A stretch of DNA of 64,000 nucleotides, taken from the NCBI RefSeq assembly GCF_006385705.1, contig NZ_VFRQ01000002.1, positions 372,001-436,000 of the forward strand, written 5' to 3'. Positions 34,777 to 43,448 of this stretch are shown here, piece by piece. The notes beneath the pieces were generated by a model. That model had not been told where the DNA came from and searched no databases. It saw only the letters and a list, made by a program, of their open reading frames with translations. A program made the position numbers and the translations under genes. Within the stretch, counting starts at the first letter, position 1, and every line of letters begins with the position of its first letter. This stretch comes from Pontibacter mangrovi. GTDB taxonomy: Bacteria > Bacteroidota > Bacteroidia > Cytophagales > Hymenobacteraceae.

Positions 34777-35238
34777 ATGGCAAACTTAATGAGAACAAAC
34801 GGAGGAGCCCCGGTGCGCTCTGTTTTTTCTGATTTCTTCAGCGATGTGGACCGCTTTTTCGAAAACGACTTCTGGGGTATGCCTTCCCGCATGGGGCGCC
34901 AGATGATGGCCAACGTGCCGGCCACCAACATCCGCGAGAACGAGAAGGAATATAGTATAGAGGTGGCCGCACCAGGCATGAAGAAGGATGACTTCAACAT
35001 TGAGGTAAACGAAGGTATGCTCACCATCAGCTCGCAGCGGGAAGAGGAGAAAAAGGATGAGCAGGAGAACTTTACGCGGCGCGAGTATAACTACAGCTCC
35101 TTCAGTAGGTCTTTCCGCCTGCCAGAGTCTGTAAAGCAAGAGAACATCAAAGCCCGCTACCAGGATGGGGTGCTGCACGTGTCAGTGCCCAAGAGCAAAG
35201 AGAAGGAGCGGGCAAACCGTCGCATCAACATTGAGTAA
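34777..35238 (+). CDS. Hsp20/alpha-crystallin small heat shock protein
   Basis: 153 aa. A variable N-terminus (FSDFFSDVDRFFENDFWGMPSR) is followed by the alpha-crystallin domain (VPATNIRENEKEYSIEVAAPGMKKDDFNIEVNEGMLTISSQREEEK ... YNYSSFSRSFRLPESVKQENIKARYQDGVLHVSVPK) and a short tail ending RRINIE. The I-x-I-type tail (INIE) can dock in neighbouring subunits. It is an ATP-independent holdase. It has a clear AGGAGG ribosome-binding site and a strong terminator, consistent with a stress-induced single gene. Confidence 0.95.
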   Translation: MANLMRTNGGAPVRSVFSDFFSDVDRFFENDFWGMPSRMGRQMMANVPATNIRENEKEYSIEVAAPGMKKDDFNIEVNEGMLTISSQREEEKKDEQENFTRREYNYSSFSRSFRLPESVKQENIKARYQDGVLHVSVPKSKEKERANRRINIE

Positions 35239-35252
35239 CTAAAACAGGAAAA

Positions 35253-35301
35253 GCGAAAGAGGCCGCAGCGGTAACGTTATATCCGCTGCGGCCTCTTTCG
35301 C
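35253..35301 (+). terminator. Intrinsic terminator between hsp20 and the T9SS metalloprotease
   Basis: A perfect 19-bp stem (GCGAAAGAGGCCGCAGCGG and complement) with an 11-nt loop, between convergent genes, with a T-rich stretch (CTCTTTATACTTTT) on the plus side. Confidence 0.88.
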
Positions 35302-35312
35302 TCTTTATACTT

Positions 35313-37460
35313 TTACAGCCTCAGGATGCGCTCTGTTCCGCTTTTGTTGCTTTCCTCCCACTTTAGCAGGTACATGCCGGAAGGCAAGTCGCCGAGGTCA
35401 AGTACATAGTCGCTGCTGCCGCTGCTAAACTCCAGTTCATAGTTGCGCACCAGCTGCCCTTTGGTGTTGTAGAGCTTTGCCTGCATGGTGGTTCTGCGGC
35501 TAACCAGGTAACTGACCGTCAGCTGTGTATCATCCCCGCCTACCGGGTTCGGGTAATAGCGAAACACCTGCAAATCGGATGGGTTTACCACAACCACCCG
35601 CGGCGAGTAACTCAAATCGCCGCCCCGGTAAACTACTTCCAAACGATAGTATGACTGGCCCCGCAGCGGGTTGTTATCGGCATAAGCATACTCCAGGTCC
35701 TGGCCGTTTCCAGGCCCTTCGGCTGGCACGGTTGCCACATCCTCCCACTCAATCCCATCGTGGCTGCGTTGCACCACAAAATCCGCTATGTTTTCTTCGC
35801 CGCGCGTAACCCAGTTTACCTGCACCGTGCTGGTGTTCGAGAACCGCGCCTCCAGCGTCAGGATCTCCGGCGCCAGGTCGCACTCAGAGGAGCTGCTCGG
35901 CACCATGGGCTCTGGCATGCGGCAGCGGTAATCATCCAGCGTGGCGCCTTGTGCCACGCTGTTGGCCATCACCAGGTTGGCTCCCTCTATGTCCAGCGGG
36001 CTCAGGTCGCGCTCCAACTGGGCATACTCTATGGCATAAAACATAACCGCCCGGGAGATGTTAACGTGTCCCAACTGGTGCGCGTGGCCCAGCTCGTGCA
36101 GCATCACCGTTTCAAAGTCGAACTGCTCCGGATTAGGGCCGCCGGGGCCATACTGCCATTGTATAGCATTGTTGATCTCCATGTCGAACTCCGTTACCCA
36201 GAAAATGGTGTCGGTTTCGTTGCCGCAGCCCTGGTAGCGGCTAATGGTACGCGCCAGCACCGACTCGCCTACCACCGACTGAGAGGCAAAGCGGATAACG
36301 GAGGCTTTGTCTTCTTTGGAAGCATCTATACTTGTTGGCCCGCCCAGCACCCAGTTTATACCCGATACGCATACCCAGCTGTTAACCGCGCGCCGGAAGC
36401 CTTCTTTCGCCGCCAGGCGATCATCCATACTCTCGGCAAAAAGTATGGAATAGCCGCCCTCTCCGTTCGGGCCCGTCAGGATGGGCTTAAAAGCCTCTCC
36501 CTCAAACCCAATGTTGGAGTAAGCATACGTTATCTGCAGCGATGTGGCAGAAATTGTAGATTCGCCGCTATCGTTGGTGACACGGATGGGGCCTGCGCCC
36601 GGCGTACCCTCGTCTTCCGACACCGAAGGGATGTACATGGTGATGCGCCTGTCGGACCAGGAGATGTACTCGGAGGCCAGCGGCTTTATGTAGGTTTGCC
36701 CGCCGTCGTCGGCGTTCAGGAACTCTACAGAGCCGTTGCCACGGCTGCTGCCAAAGCCCGTGCCATTAATGGTAAGTATGGCGCCTGTGCCAGCGCTGCC
36801 CGTAGTTGGCGTAAAAGACGTGATCAACGGCACCGCGGCAACACCCTGCTCCCGCTTTTGCCCTTCCTGCACTGCCGTAGCCTGCAGTTTCTGGTTAGCG
36901 GCCACTACCCTAAACTTGCGGCCGGTCCGCTCCGTCACGCGGTTATACAGCTCCTGCACGCTGGGATAGGTATCAAACACGCCGTGCGCGGTTTTTCGCT
37001 GCGTATCGTACTGCACAAAACCCTGCTCGCTGCCATAGGCGCGGGCACTTAGGGGCATGTTACCCGGAGAGCGCTGCACCAGCTGCTGCTGGGCCAGGAA
37101 AAACATGCCTTGCTGGCCCGGGCGCAGCTTCAGGGCTGTGGAGAAAACGTGTTTTTGCAGGCCAACTGTGCCGCCCTCGGTTATCACCTCTATCTCCTCC
37201 GCCTGCACCTCGCCTTTAAACGACTTGTATACTTTAATGATGTTGGAAGTATAGATGTTCTCATGCCGCGCATCCCAAAACGACTCCTGCCGCACTACCT
37301 CCCCCTCTACCACGTATGCTGCCTGCTGCACCCGCTCCTGCAGCGGAATCGGTATCATGTGGGGATTGCCTGAAGCAAGCACGTGTGAAGAAACAAGGGT
37401 GAGAAGCAGCAGGAGCACGGCACGCATACTTGCCGGCACAAAGGCATACAGGTTAACCAT
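35313..37460 (-). CDS. T9SS-sorted matrixin-like metalloprotease with IPT/TIG domain
   Basis: 715 aa; an internal Met12 (37427) would give a tighter signal peptide (RAVLLLLLTLVSSHVLA), so the true start may be there. An IPT/TIG domain (ITSFTPTTGSAGTGAILTINGTGFG, about 205-300) precedes the protease domain with the metzincin motif HELGHAHQLGH near 455. A fibronectin-like segment (LTLEARFSNTSTVQVNWVTRGEENIADFVVQRS) and a type A T9SS sorting domain (FRYYPNPVGGDD to WEESNKSGTERILRL) follow. It should be secreted across the outer membrane and processed at the surface. The substrate is unknown. Confidence 0.85.
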   Translation of the reverse strand: MVNLYAFVPASMRAVLLLLLTLVSSHVLASGNPHMIPIPLQERVQQAAYVVEGEVVRQESFWDARHENIYTSNIIKVYKSFKGEVQAEEIEVITEGGTVGLQKHVFSTALKLRPGQQGMFFLAQQQLVQRSPGNMPLSARAYGSEQGFVQYDTQRKTAHGVFDTYPSVQELYNRVTERTGRKFRVVAANQKLQATAVQEGQKREQGVAAVPLITSFTPTTGSAGTGAILTINGTGFGSSRGNGSVEFLNADDGGQTYIKPLASEYISWSDRRITMYIPSVSEDEGTPGAGPIRVTNDSGESTISATSLQITYAYSNIGFEGEAFKPILTGPNGEGGYSILFAESMDDRLAAKEGFRRAVNSWVCVSGINWVLGGPTSIDASKEDKASVIRFASQSVVGESVLARTISRYQGCGNETDTIFWVTEFDMEINNAIQWQYGPGGPNPEQFDFETVMLHELGHAHQLGHVNISRAVMFYAIEYAQLERDLSPLDIEGANLVMANSVAQGATLDDYRCRMPEPMVPSSSSECDLAPEILTLEARFSNTSTVQVNWVTRGEENIADFVVQRSHDGIEWEDVATVPAEGPGNGQDLEYAYADNNPLRGQSYYRLEVVYRGGDLSYSPRVVVVNPSDLQVFRYYPNPVGGDDTQLTVSYLVSRRTTMQAKLYNTKGQLVRNYELEFSSGSSDYVLDLGDLPSGMYLLKWEESNKSGTERILRL

Positions 37461-37598
37461 GGAAAATGTATGGGTGTAGGTGATACAACAAAAGTTTGCT
37501 TAGCCACAGGGCGGGCTTTGCATACTTACGCAATTTACTGCATTCAGGGATATGTTCCGCTACCTTAAAGTATAGCTTCTCAGCATTTTAAAAAAGAC

Positions 37599-37632
37599 AA
37601 AGCCTACCTTTTCTGCATCAAAGGTAGGCTTT
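37599..37632 (-). terminator. Intrinsic terminator after the BlaR1-like gene
   Basis: A perfect 13-bp stem (AAAGCCTACCTTT and complement) with an 8-nt loop; on the minus strand it is followed by GTCTTTTTT. Located 28 bp past the M56 stop. Confidence 0.85.
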
Positions 37633-37659
37633 ATTATGAAATTTGCATATTGCCGGCGG

Positions 37660-39636
37660 CTACTCTGTGCGGGGCTGCAGCCACTTTTTATACTTGTCGT
37701 ACACCTGCTGCGGCTGCTTTTTGCCGTTGATGAACAGCTCGCCGTTGTTAATCTGGATGCTCAGGTTGCTGCTCTCGCTCTCTATCAGGCCGTCTTTCAC
37801 CAGCGCCTCCTTTAGCTGCCGCAGGTTCTCGGCCTGCTCCTGGCGGCGTGCGTCCATTTCGGCCCTGCGGGCGTCCATCTCGGCTCGCTGCGAGTCCATC
37901 TTTTGCCTGTGAAGCTCCATTTCTGCTCGTTTGGCTTCCATGCGCGCCCTCATTTCTGCGGCTCTTTCTGTGTTTCTGATCATGGCATCGTTCTGTCGGA
38001 GGCTGTCCTGCACTATACGTCTTACCACGATTTTCTGTTCAAACTTATCCATGGCCTGCTCCACCTCCTGCTCATAGCGCTCCATCTCTTGCTCATACTT
38101 TTTCATCTCGCGCTCATAAGCCTTCTGCTCTTTTTTGCTGGCTCCTGCTGGTGGGGCAGGTGGGGCTGGGGGTGCAGGTGGCATTGGGTGCGCGGCGGGC
38201 ATTGGAGCCATCGGCGGCAGGGGAGGCACAGGCGGCACAGGTGGCGGTGGGCTGTGTCTGTCTCCTTCGCGCTGAGCCCTGGCCACGGCCGCTTTTTCTT
38301 CCCGCAGGCGTACCGCCACCTCCTGCCTGCTGGCTTTCGGGGCGTTTTCTGTTGCCTGCAGGCGCTGGTCTATCAGGTTTTTATACTGATCCTGGTCACG
38401 CTTCGGGATTCGTTTTCCGTCTACATAAAGCTCTTTTACTTTTCCTTTCTTGTTTGTGATTACCACCACATCATGGCTTCTGCCTGTCGAGTCCTGGGCA
38501 GTATAGCTTTTGGCTTCGGATGCGTCCTCCTCCATACTTGCCTCCTCCAGAGTCGCCACCTCAGGGCTTTCTGCAAGCTTTTCATACTTTGTTTCCTCCA
38601 GCGGCTGTCGTTCGGCCACCGCCCCATACGACACAGCCAACAATCCTGCTACCAATACTAGCCCGGCAAAAAAGCTTTCTGCAAAGTTTGGTTTGAGCGG
38701 GTGGCCCACCAGCCGTTTTACACGCTTTATCAGCGAGCCGCGCTTACCAGAAAGTGCCATGGCCATTCCTGTCGCTGCCGGCATCCGCATGGCCTCTAAC
38801 TCGGTCAGGGCATGGGCGTAGGTTAGGGTGTCGCCGCACAGGGCCACGGCTATGTCATCGCAGCAGTGCTCGCGCTCTGCACGCACCACCCCCGACACCC
38901 ACCACATGGCCGGATGGTAAAAGTATAAGATGTCCACCACCGACTGCAGCAGGTTTACCAGGTAGTCTTTGCGGAGGATGTGCGCCAGTTCGTGGGCAAG
39001 TATGGCCTCTACCTGCGCCGCTGTTAAGCCCGTAACCGCCCCGATCGGCAGCAGGATAATCGGTTTTGCCACGCCTATGGCCATTGGCACCCGCACCAGC
39101 GCCGACTCCACCAATTGTACCCCGCGCTGCACTCCCAGCCTTCTGCGCAACACGTCCAGTTTCTGCTGCCACTGCTCTGCTACGGCTGTTGCTTTGTAAT
39201 GCCGCAGGCGCTGCGTATAGGCCAATCCGCCTATAAACCTAACCACCATCAGCGACAGGCCCAGCAACCATAAAGTTACCAACAGCGGCAGGTGCTGCTC
39301 AAAGTATACTTGCAAGGCACCCATAGGATCAGCCCAAAAAGGAGAGGCAGCTACCACAGCTGGCGCGTCCACGGCACCTGCATCAGAAATGCCGGCCGCT
39401 GCCGCACCACGCTCCTGTAAGCTAAAGTAGGCAAACGTAAAACCTGAGAGCGCCAGTTGTATCAGCATGGCTGCAGTGCCTACTGTATAGCGCAATTTGG
39501 CGCTTTGCTTGTGCAGCAGCACCAATACCACACTTAGGAGCAGGGCCACCAGGGCACCTTGCCACAAGGCGTGCAGCAGGGTCCAGCCAAGGGCATTCAC
39601 CAGCCCTTCCGGCATCAGCTTTTCTATCAGGTTCAT
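37660..39636 (-). CDS. BlaR1-like M56 family metallopeptidase
   Basis: 658 aa. Membrane helices near 15-60 and 100-130 flank the M56 zinc metalloprotease domain with HExxH in AILAHELAHILRKDYLVN (about 212-229), then another helix near 310-330. Instead of a penicillin-binding sensor, the C-terminal half holds a Pro-rich block (PPPPVPPVPPLPPMAPMP, about 470-490), a long Glu/Arg/Met coiled coil with RAEM/DARRAEM repeats, and a final SSNLSIQINNGELFINGKK unit. It probably senses an envelope signal and triggers cleavage of the adjacent BlaI-type repressor. ATG and repressor stop overlap by 4 bp. Confidence 0.87.
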   Translation of the reverse strand: MNLIEKLMPEGLVNALGWTLLHALWQGALVALLLSVVLVLLHKQSAKLRYTVGTAAMLIQLALSGFTFAYFSLQERGAAAAGISDAGAVDAPAVVAASPFWADPMGALQVYFEQHLPLLVTLWLLGLSLMVVRFIGGLAYTQRLRHYKATAVAEQWQQKLDVLRRRLGVQRGVQLVESALVRVPMAIGVAKPIILLPIGAVTGLTAAQVEAILAHELAHILRKDYLVNLLQSVVDILYFYHPAMWWVSGVVRAEREHCCDDIAVALCGDTLTYAHALTELEAMRMPAATGMAMALSGKRGSLIKRVKRLVGHPLKPNFAESFFAGLVLVAGLLAVSYGAVAERQPLEETKYEKLAESPEVATLEEASMEEDASEAKSYTAQDSTGRSHDVVVITNKKGKVKELYVDGKRIPKRDQDQYKNLIDQRLQATENAPKASRQEVAVRLREEKAAVARAQREGDRHSPPPPVPPVPPLPPMAPMPAAHPMPPAPPAPPAPPAGASKKEQKAYEREMKKYEQEMERYEQEVEQAMDKFEQKIVVRRIVQDSLRQNDAMIRNTERAAEMRARMEAKRAEMELHRQKMDSQRAEMDARRAEMDARRQEQAENLRQLKEALVKDGLIESESSNLSIQINNGELFINGKKQPQQVYDKYKKWLQPRTE

Positions 39637-40025
39637 TTTGTTCCTCCTTCCAGTTTATCTAGTAAGTTTCTTATCTCGTCGAGTTCCTCTTTTGAGGTGC
39701 GGCTGTTGCCGAGGGCCTGCATCACCAGCTTGCTGGCCGAGCCCCGAAAGGCGGTGTCCAGAAAGCGGGAGAGCAGCTGCTGCTGCGTGTCTTCCTCCTG
39801 CAGCACCGGGCTAAAGATGTGCGAGCGGCTGGACTTGTCTGCCTGCAGCATGCCTTTCTCTGTCATCAGCTGCATAATCTTTAAGGTAGTGGTGTAGCCT
39901 GCTTCTTTGCTCTTGGTTAGCTCGTCGTGCACAAAGCGCACGGTGCTGGGGCCATACTGCCACAGCACTTGCAGTATCTCCAGCTCGGCTTCGGTTGGTT
40001 TGGGTGTATTGAGGTGTAGTGTCAT
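39633..40025 (-). CDS. BlaI/MecI/CopY family transcriptional repressor
   Basis: 130 aa. A winged helix-turn-helix (PTEAELEILQVLWQYGPSTVRFVHDELTKSKEAGYTTTLKIMQLMTEKGML) is followed by a short dimerisation region. It overlaps the M56 gene start (ATGA), so the two are translationally coupled. Two matching dyads upstream are its likely operators, giving autoregulation relieved when the M56 partner cleaves the repressor. No beta-lactamase gene is nearby, so the target regulon is open. Confidence 0.92.
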   Translation of the reverse strand: MTLHLNTPKPTEAELEILQVLWQYGPSTVRFVHDELTKSKEAGYTTTLKIMQLMTEKGMLQADKSSRSHIFSPVLQEEDTQQQLLSRFLDTAFRGSASKLVMQALGNSRTSKEELDEIRNLLDKLEGGTK

Positions 40026-40070
40026 ACGTTACTGCAGGTTATACTTACGGTTTGTTCTACTACAATTATA

Positions 40071-40116
40071 TACGAATAGTTTCGTATTACAAATTCTTTT
40101 TACGAATTTTTTCGTA
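40071..40116. promoter_or_regulatory. Paired operator dyads for the BlaI-type repressor
   Basis: TACGAATAGTTTCGTA at 40071-40086 and TACGAATTTTTTCGTA at 40101-40116 are two 16-bp dyads (TACGAA-N4-TTCGTA), centres 30 bp apart, close to three helical turns. They lie 46-91 bp upstream of the repressor ATG in an AT-rich tract. BlaI-family sites are similar short dyads starting TAC and ending GTA. Confidence 0.8.
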
Positions 40117-40230
40117 CTTATTTATAAATAGCTTCTCTGACCCTTGTTAGATGTGTTTGCAAAGGAAGCTTTATACTAATCTTGATTGATGAATGCGCAT
40201 GGATTGGTCCCACAGTTTATTAACAGTCTA

Positions 40231-40298
40231 AAACCTACCCCTAAGAGCTGCGCTCGCTAGCTTAAAACTCTCGTTTTGGCTAGTCCAGAGGAGGGGAA
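40231..40298. repeat. REP-like element, subtype with GAGCTGCGCTCGCTAGC core
   Basis: AAACCTACCCCTAAGAGCTG, then CGCTCGCTAG, CTCTCGTTTTGGCTAGTCCA and GAGGAGGGGAAGC. A diverged copy of the element at 27003-27118; the CTAGC/GCTAG arms have changed together compared with CTACC/GGTAG there, which preserves the stem. Confidence 0.7.
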
Positions 40299-40401
40299 GC
40301 AGCCTGTAAATCTGTAAAAGGCACTGCGCACAAACTAACTGATATCGGTATAAAAGAGTAGTTTGAAGGTAAGGCTGTACTGCCTGCAGCCTCCATACAA
40401 A

Positions 40402-40435
40402 AAAAGCGGGCGACAGGGTATTCCCTGTCGCCCGC
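40402..40435 (-). terminator. Intrinsic terminator after the OmpA/PD40 gene
   Basis: A perfect 13-bp GC-rich stem (GCGGGCGACAGGG and complement) with a 4-nt loop; the minus strand continues with TTTTTTT. 28 bp after the stop. Confidence 0.9.
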
Positions 40436-40463
40436 CTGGCTGTAAGCTTTAACTGGTTTGTGC

Positions 40464-42458
40464 CTATTGCAGGATCTTAAATTCGGTGCGGCGGTTTTGC
40501 TGGTGCTGCTCCTCTGTGCAGGACACGCCGTCATCACACTTGTTGATCAGCCTCGACTCACCATATCCTTTGGCCACCAGCCTGTTGCGGTCTATTCCTT
40601 TGGATACGAGGTAATCTACTGCCGACTGCGCCCGCAGCTGCGACAACACCTGGTTATACTCGTCAGTCTGACGGCTGTCGGTGTGGGAGCTAAGCTCTAT
40701 TCTGATGCTCGGGTTGTCCTGCAGCATGCGCACCAGCTTATTCAGCTCTTTGGCGGCGGCAGGCTTAATGTCGAACTTATCCAGGTCGTAGTAAATGTTC
40801 TCGACCAGCACCGGCACGTTTGGCGTGTCGCGCACAAACACCAGCTCTACCTGCACCGTGTCGGTTTTGTAGAGGCACTCCGGCGTAAAGGTTACCGATT
40901 GCGTGAGATAACCGTCCTTGCTGCCTTTTATGATATACTTTGTGCCCGCCACAATCGGGAAGCTGAAGTTGCCATTCTCATCCGAGGTCTGCTCTTCGTA
41001 CTCTTCGCTGCCGTCGGTGTATAGCTGCAGGGTAGCACCCACTATAGGCTCTTTAACGGTTTGCACAGCGCCCTCCTTAGAGGTTCTCTCCACGGTTTTG
41101 CCTATGCCTACTAACACGCACGGCACGGTATACTCTTCAAACGTCAGGATATCATCAAAGCCATTCTCTGAGAAACGGCTGGAGGAAAGCATGCCCTTGG
41201 TGCCGGAGCTATCCACCTGGATACCGAAGTCGTCCTGCGACGTGTTGATCGGGTGCTTCATGTTTTCCACTGCTGTCCAGGACCGGTGCTTCCCGATTGC
41301 TTTAAAGATATCCAGGCCGCCCATGCCCATGTGCCCGTCCGATGAAAAGTACAGGTTGCCGTCATCGCCCAGGCTTGCAAAGCTCTCGCGGCCGCTGGTG
41401 TTTATAACTGGCCCGGCATTTATGGGTTGGCCCCAGGAGCCGTCAGGCTGGCGCTCACTGTAGTACACGTCTGTTTCCCCGAACCCTCCCGGCATATCCG
41501 ACACAAAGTATAGCACTTTGCCATCCTGCGTGATGGCCGGGTGGCCGATAGAGAACTCGTCGGTATTGTTATACTTGAACTCCTCTACTTTCTTCTCCCA
41601 CTTCTTGCCGTTATACGTAGCCATGTAAATGCCGTGGCGGTTGGTATGGGTACCGTTATCGCTGCCCTTAAACCAGCTGGTAGGGTCGGAGTTGTTGCCG
41701 GAAGCGGCTCTTTTCTTCACCACGCGCGTGCGGGTAAAGTATAGCGTCTGCTCTTTTTCCAGGTAATCGGCGGGGCCATTGTGGTAAGAGGTGTTGATGG
41801 AAGACGGCAGCGGCTCCGGGTTGGTCCAGGTGCTGTCCGTCTGCTTCATGGCAAAGTACATCTGGATATAGCCATTGCCGGTCCAGTTGTTGCGGTCCGT
41901 CTGGCGCTTGTTGTTTGCCTCCAGCCTATCCGACGAGAAGAACAGACCGTCCTTTGTCCGCACCGGGCTAAAATCCGCCCCCTCCGAGTTTACCGCCTCC
42001 AGCTGCTCAATCTCATACGGCTTTGGGTATGTCATCCATTTCAAAGCCGTGTCGCAGGAGGCAGCCATGCGCATTGCCAGCTCACGCTGCGCCGGCACCT
42101 TCTCGCTATACTCCTGGAAAAGCTGCTTGGCCTTTGCGTAGTTGGCATTTCGCTTTGCCGACTCGGCGTAGAGGTAAATGTTGGCAGGGTCTGCGTTGGG
42201 GAAGGCGATGGCCTGGGCGTACCAGAACTCAGCCTCTTTGCTGTTATTCAGGATACGGTAGCTGTCGGCAATACGCTGCACTACCTGCAGGCTAGGCTCC
42301 TCTTTCTCCAGTACCTTCTTGTAAGCATCCAGCGCCAGGCTGAACTCAAAGTTGTTAAAGTACTTGTCAGCTTGTTTCATGTCCTGTGCCAGCACAGGAA
42401 AGATACCACTGGCAGCCATACAGAGCAGCACCAGGGCAAGGGTAAATGTACGCTTCAT
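40464..42458 (-). CDS. OmpA family protein with TPR, PD40 and carboxypeptidase-regulatory-like domains (T9SS locus)
   Basis: 664 aa with a signal peptide (1-24). TPR-like helices (about 30-145: DKYFNNFEFSLALDAYKKVL), a PD40/WD40-like beta-propeller (about 160-430: FSIGHPAITQDGKVLYFVSDMPGG, NLYFSSDGHMGMGGLDIF), a carboxypeptidase-regulatory-like domain (about 455-520) and a C-terminal OmpA peptidoglycan-binding domain (IRIELSSHTDSRQTDEYNQVLSQLRAQSAVDYL) follow in order. This architecture resembles PorE-type T9SS components and proteins that follow PorP/SprF. It is third in the operon after the giant adhesin and PorP/SprF, so it likely anchors that surface system to peptidoglycan. Confidence 0.85.
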   Translation of the reverse strand: MKRTFTLALVLLCMAASGIFPVLAQDMKQADKYFNNFEFSLALDAYKKVLEKEEPSLQVVQRIADSYRILNNSKEAEFWYAQAIAFPNADPANIYLYAESAKRNANYAKAKQLFQEYSEKVPAQRELAMRMAASCDTALKWMTYPKPYEIEQLEAVNSEGADFSPVRTKDGLFFSSDRLEANNKRQTDRNNWTGNGYIQMYFAMKQTDSTWTNPEPLPSSINTSYHNGPADYLEKEQTLYFTRTRVVKKRAASGNNSDPTSWFKGSDNGTHTNRHGIYMATYNGKKWEKKVEEFKYNNTDEFSIGHPAITQDGKVLYFVSDMPGGFGETDVYYSERQPDGSWGQPINAGPVINTSGRESFASLGDDGNLYFSSDGHMGMGGLDIFKAIGKHRSWTAVENMKHPINTSQDDFGIQVDSSGTKGMLSSSRFSENGFDDILTFEEYTVPCVLVGIGKTVERTSKEGAVQTVKEPIVGATLQLYTDGSEEYEEQTSDENGNFSFPIVAGTKYIIKGSKDGYLTQSVTFTPECLYKTDTVQVELVFVRDTPNVPVLVENIYYDLDKFDIKPAAAKELNKLVRMLQDNPSIRIELSSHTDSRQTDEYNQVLSQLRAQSAVDYLVSKGIDRNRLVAKGYGESRLINKCDDGVSCTEEQHQQNRRTEFKILQ

Positions 42459-42475
42459 AATAAGGGCGGTGTAAT

Positions 42476-43444
42476 CTATAGGTTTCTTGGTGTCAGGATG
42501 CGGCCATACTTCTTCTTCAGGAAGTAGTACCCCACCGATACTTCGTGGCTTGAGTAATCTCTCAGTTTGTTGAGGCTAATATCGTAAGAATATCCGATTC
42601 GCAGCTTTTTTGTGGCATAAACTTGTGCGATTAAGGCAATCGCGTTTCGCTTGTCCAGCTGCTTCATCTGCTGGTTCGTGAACATAGGCACCGCCGTGCG
42701 GTAGGAGGCTCCTAACCATAAGCGGTTGTACAGCAGCACAAAGGCGTTCACGTCTACAGCGGTAGGGCTTCTGAAGTCCTCTTTTATCAGGATGCTGGGT
42801 TTCAGGCGCACATTCCGGTTAATGTCGAACACGTAGCCGCTGGAAAGGAAATAGTGGCGGCGTGGCGTGGCAATATCAGTCTTGCTGTCTTTAAAGGGAA
42901 TGAGGTTGGCAATGGAAAGACCTGCATAGTAGCGCTCGGTGTTAAAGAAGGCTCCTATCTTTAAGTCTGGCAGCACCTGCGACACGCGCCCTTCAGGTAT
43001 GGCCTGGTCAGGCATTTCGGTACCTGGGTTTAGCTTGGTGCCGTCCAGCACATACTGCGATGCGCCTGCGGCAACGCCCAGGGCTAGGTCGGCGTAGCGG
43101 TTGAGCCGGATACGGGTAGAGAGGGCACCGTAAACAGCGGTCTGGCTCTGCGCCCCGATCTCGTCGTTGACCAGGTGCAGGCCCCATCCAAGGCTTCTGT
43201 TGCCCGTCGGCCCGTCCACGCTAAACGTCTGCGAGGTAGGCGCACCTTCCAGGCCGGTCCATTGGGTGCGGTAGGTACCGTTAATCGTCAATATCTCTTT
43301 GCTGCCTGCATAAGCAGGGTTTACCACCAGCTCATTAAAGATATACTGGCTATACTGCGGAGCCTGCTGGGCAAAAGCTGCCGGGGCAAGCACTATGCCT
43401 ACCAACACAAGTAGTTTCTGTATTGCCTTCACGTTCGTTTTCAT
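42476..43444 (-). CDS. PorP/SprF family type IX secretion membrane protein, copy 1
   Basis: 322 aa. The signal peptide ends near AFAQ; the family start APQYSQYIFNELVVNPAYAGSKEILTINGTYRTQWTGLEGAPTSQTFSVDGP is present, followed by an outer membrane beta-barrel. SprF-type proteins attach or deliver T9SS substrates carrying a type B C-terminal domain. The substrate gene is 4 bp upstream and the OmpA/PD40 gene 17 bp downstream, forming a tight operon. Confidence 0.9.
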   Translation of the reverse strand: MKTNVKAIQKLLVLVGIVLAPAAFAQQAPQYSQYIFNELVVNPAYAGSKEILTINGTYRTQWTGLEGAPTSQTFSVDGPTGNRSLGWGLHLVNDEIGAQSQTAVYGALSTRIRLNRYADLALGVAAGASQYVLDGTKLNPGTEMPDQAIPEGRVSQVLPDLKIGAFFNTERYYAGLSIANLIPFKDSKTDIATPRRHYFLSSGYVFDINRNVRLKPSILIKEDFRSPTAVDVNAFVLLYNRLWLGASYRTAVPMFTNQQMKQLDKRNAIALIAQVYATKKLRIGYSYDISLNKLRDYSSHEVSVGYYFLKKKYGRILTPRNL

Positions 43445-43448
43445 CTCC

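Noticed and set aside
35760..37052. 430-aa open frame on the plus strand opposite the T9SS metalloprotease
   Set aside because: It is a shadow of the protease gene: no start context, low-complexity His/Arg/Val-rich translation, and the minus-strand protein has clear domains.
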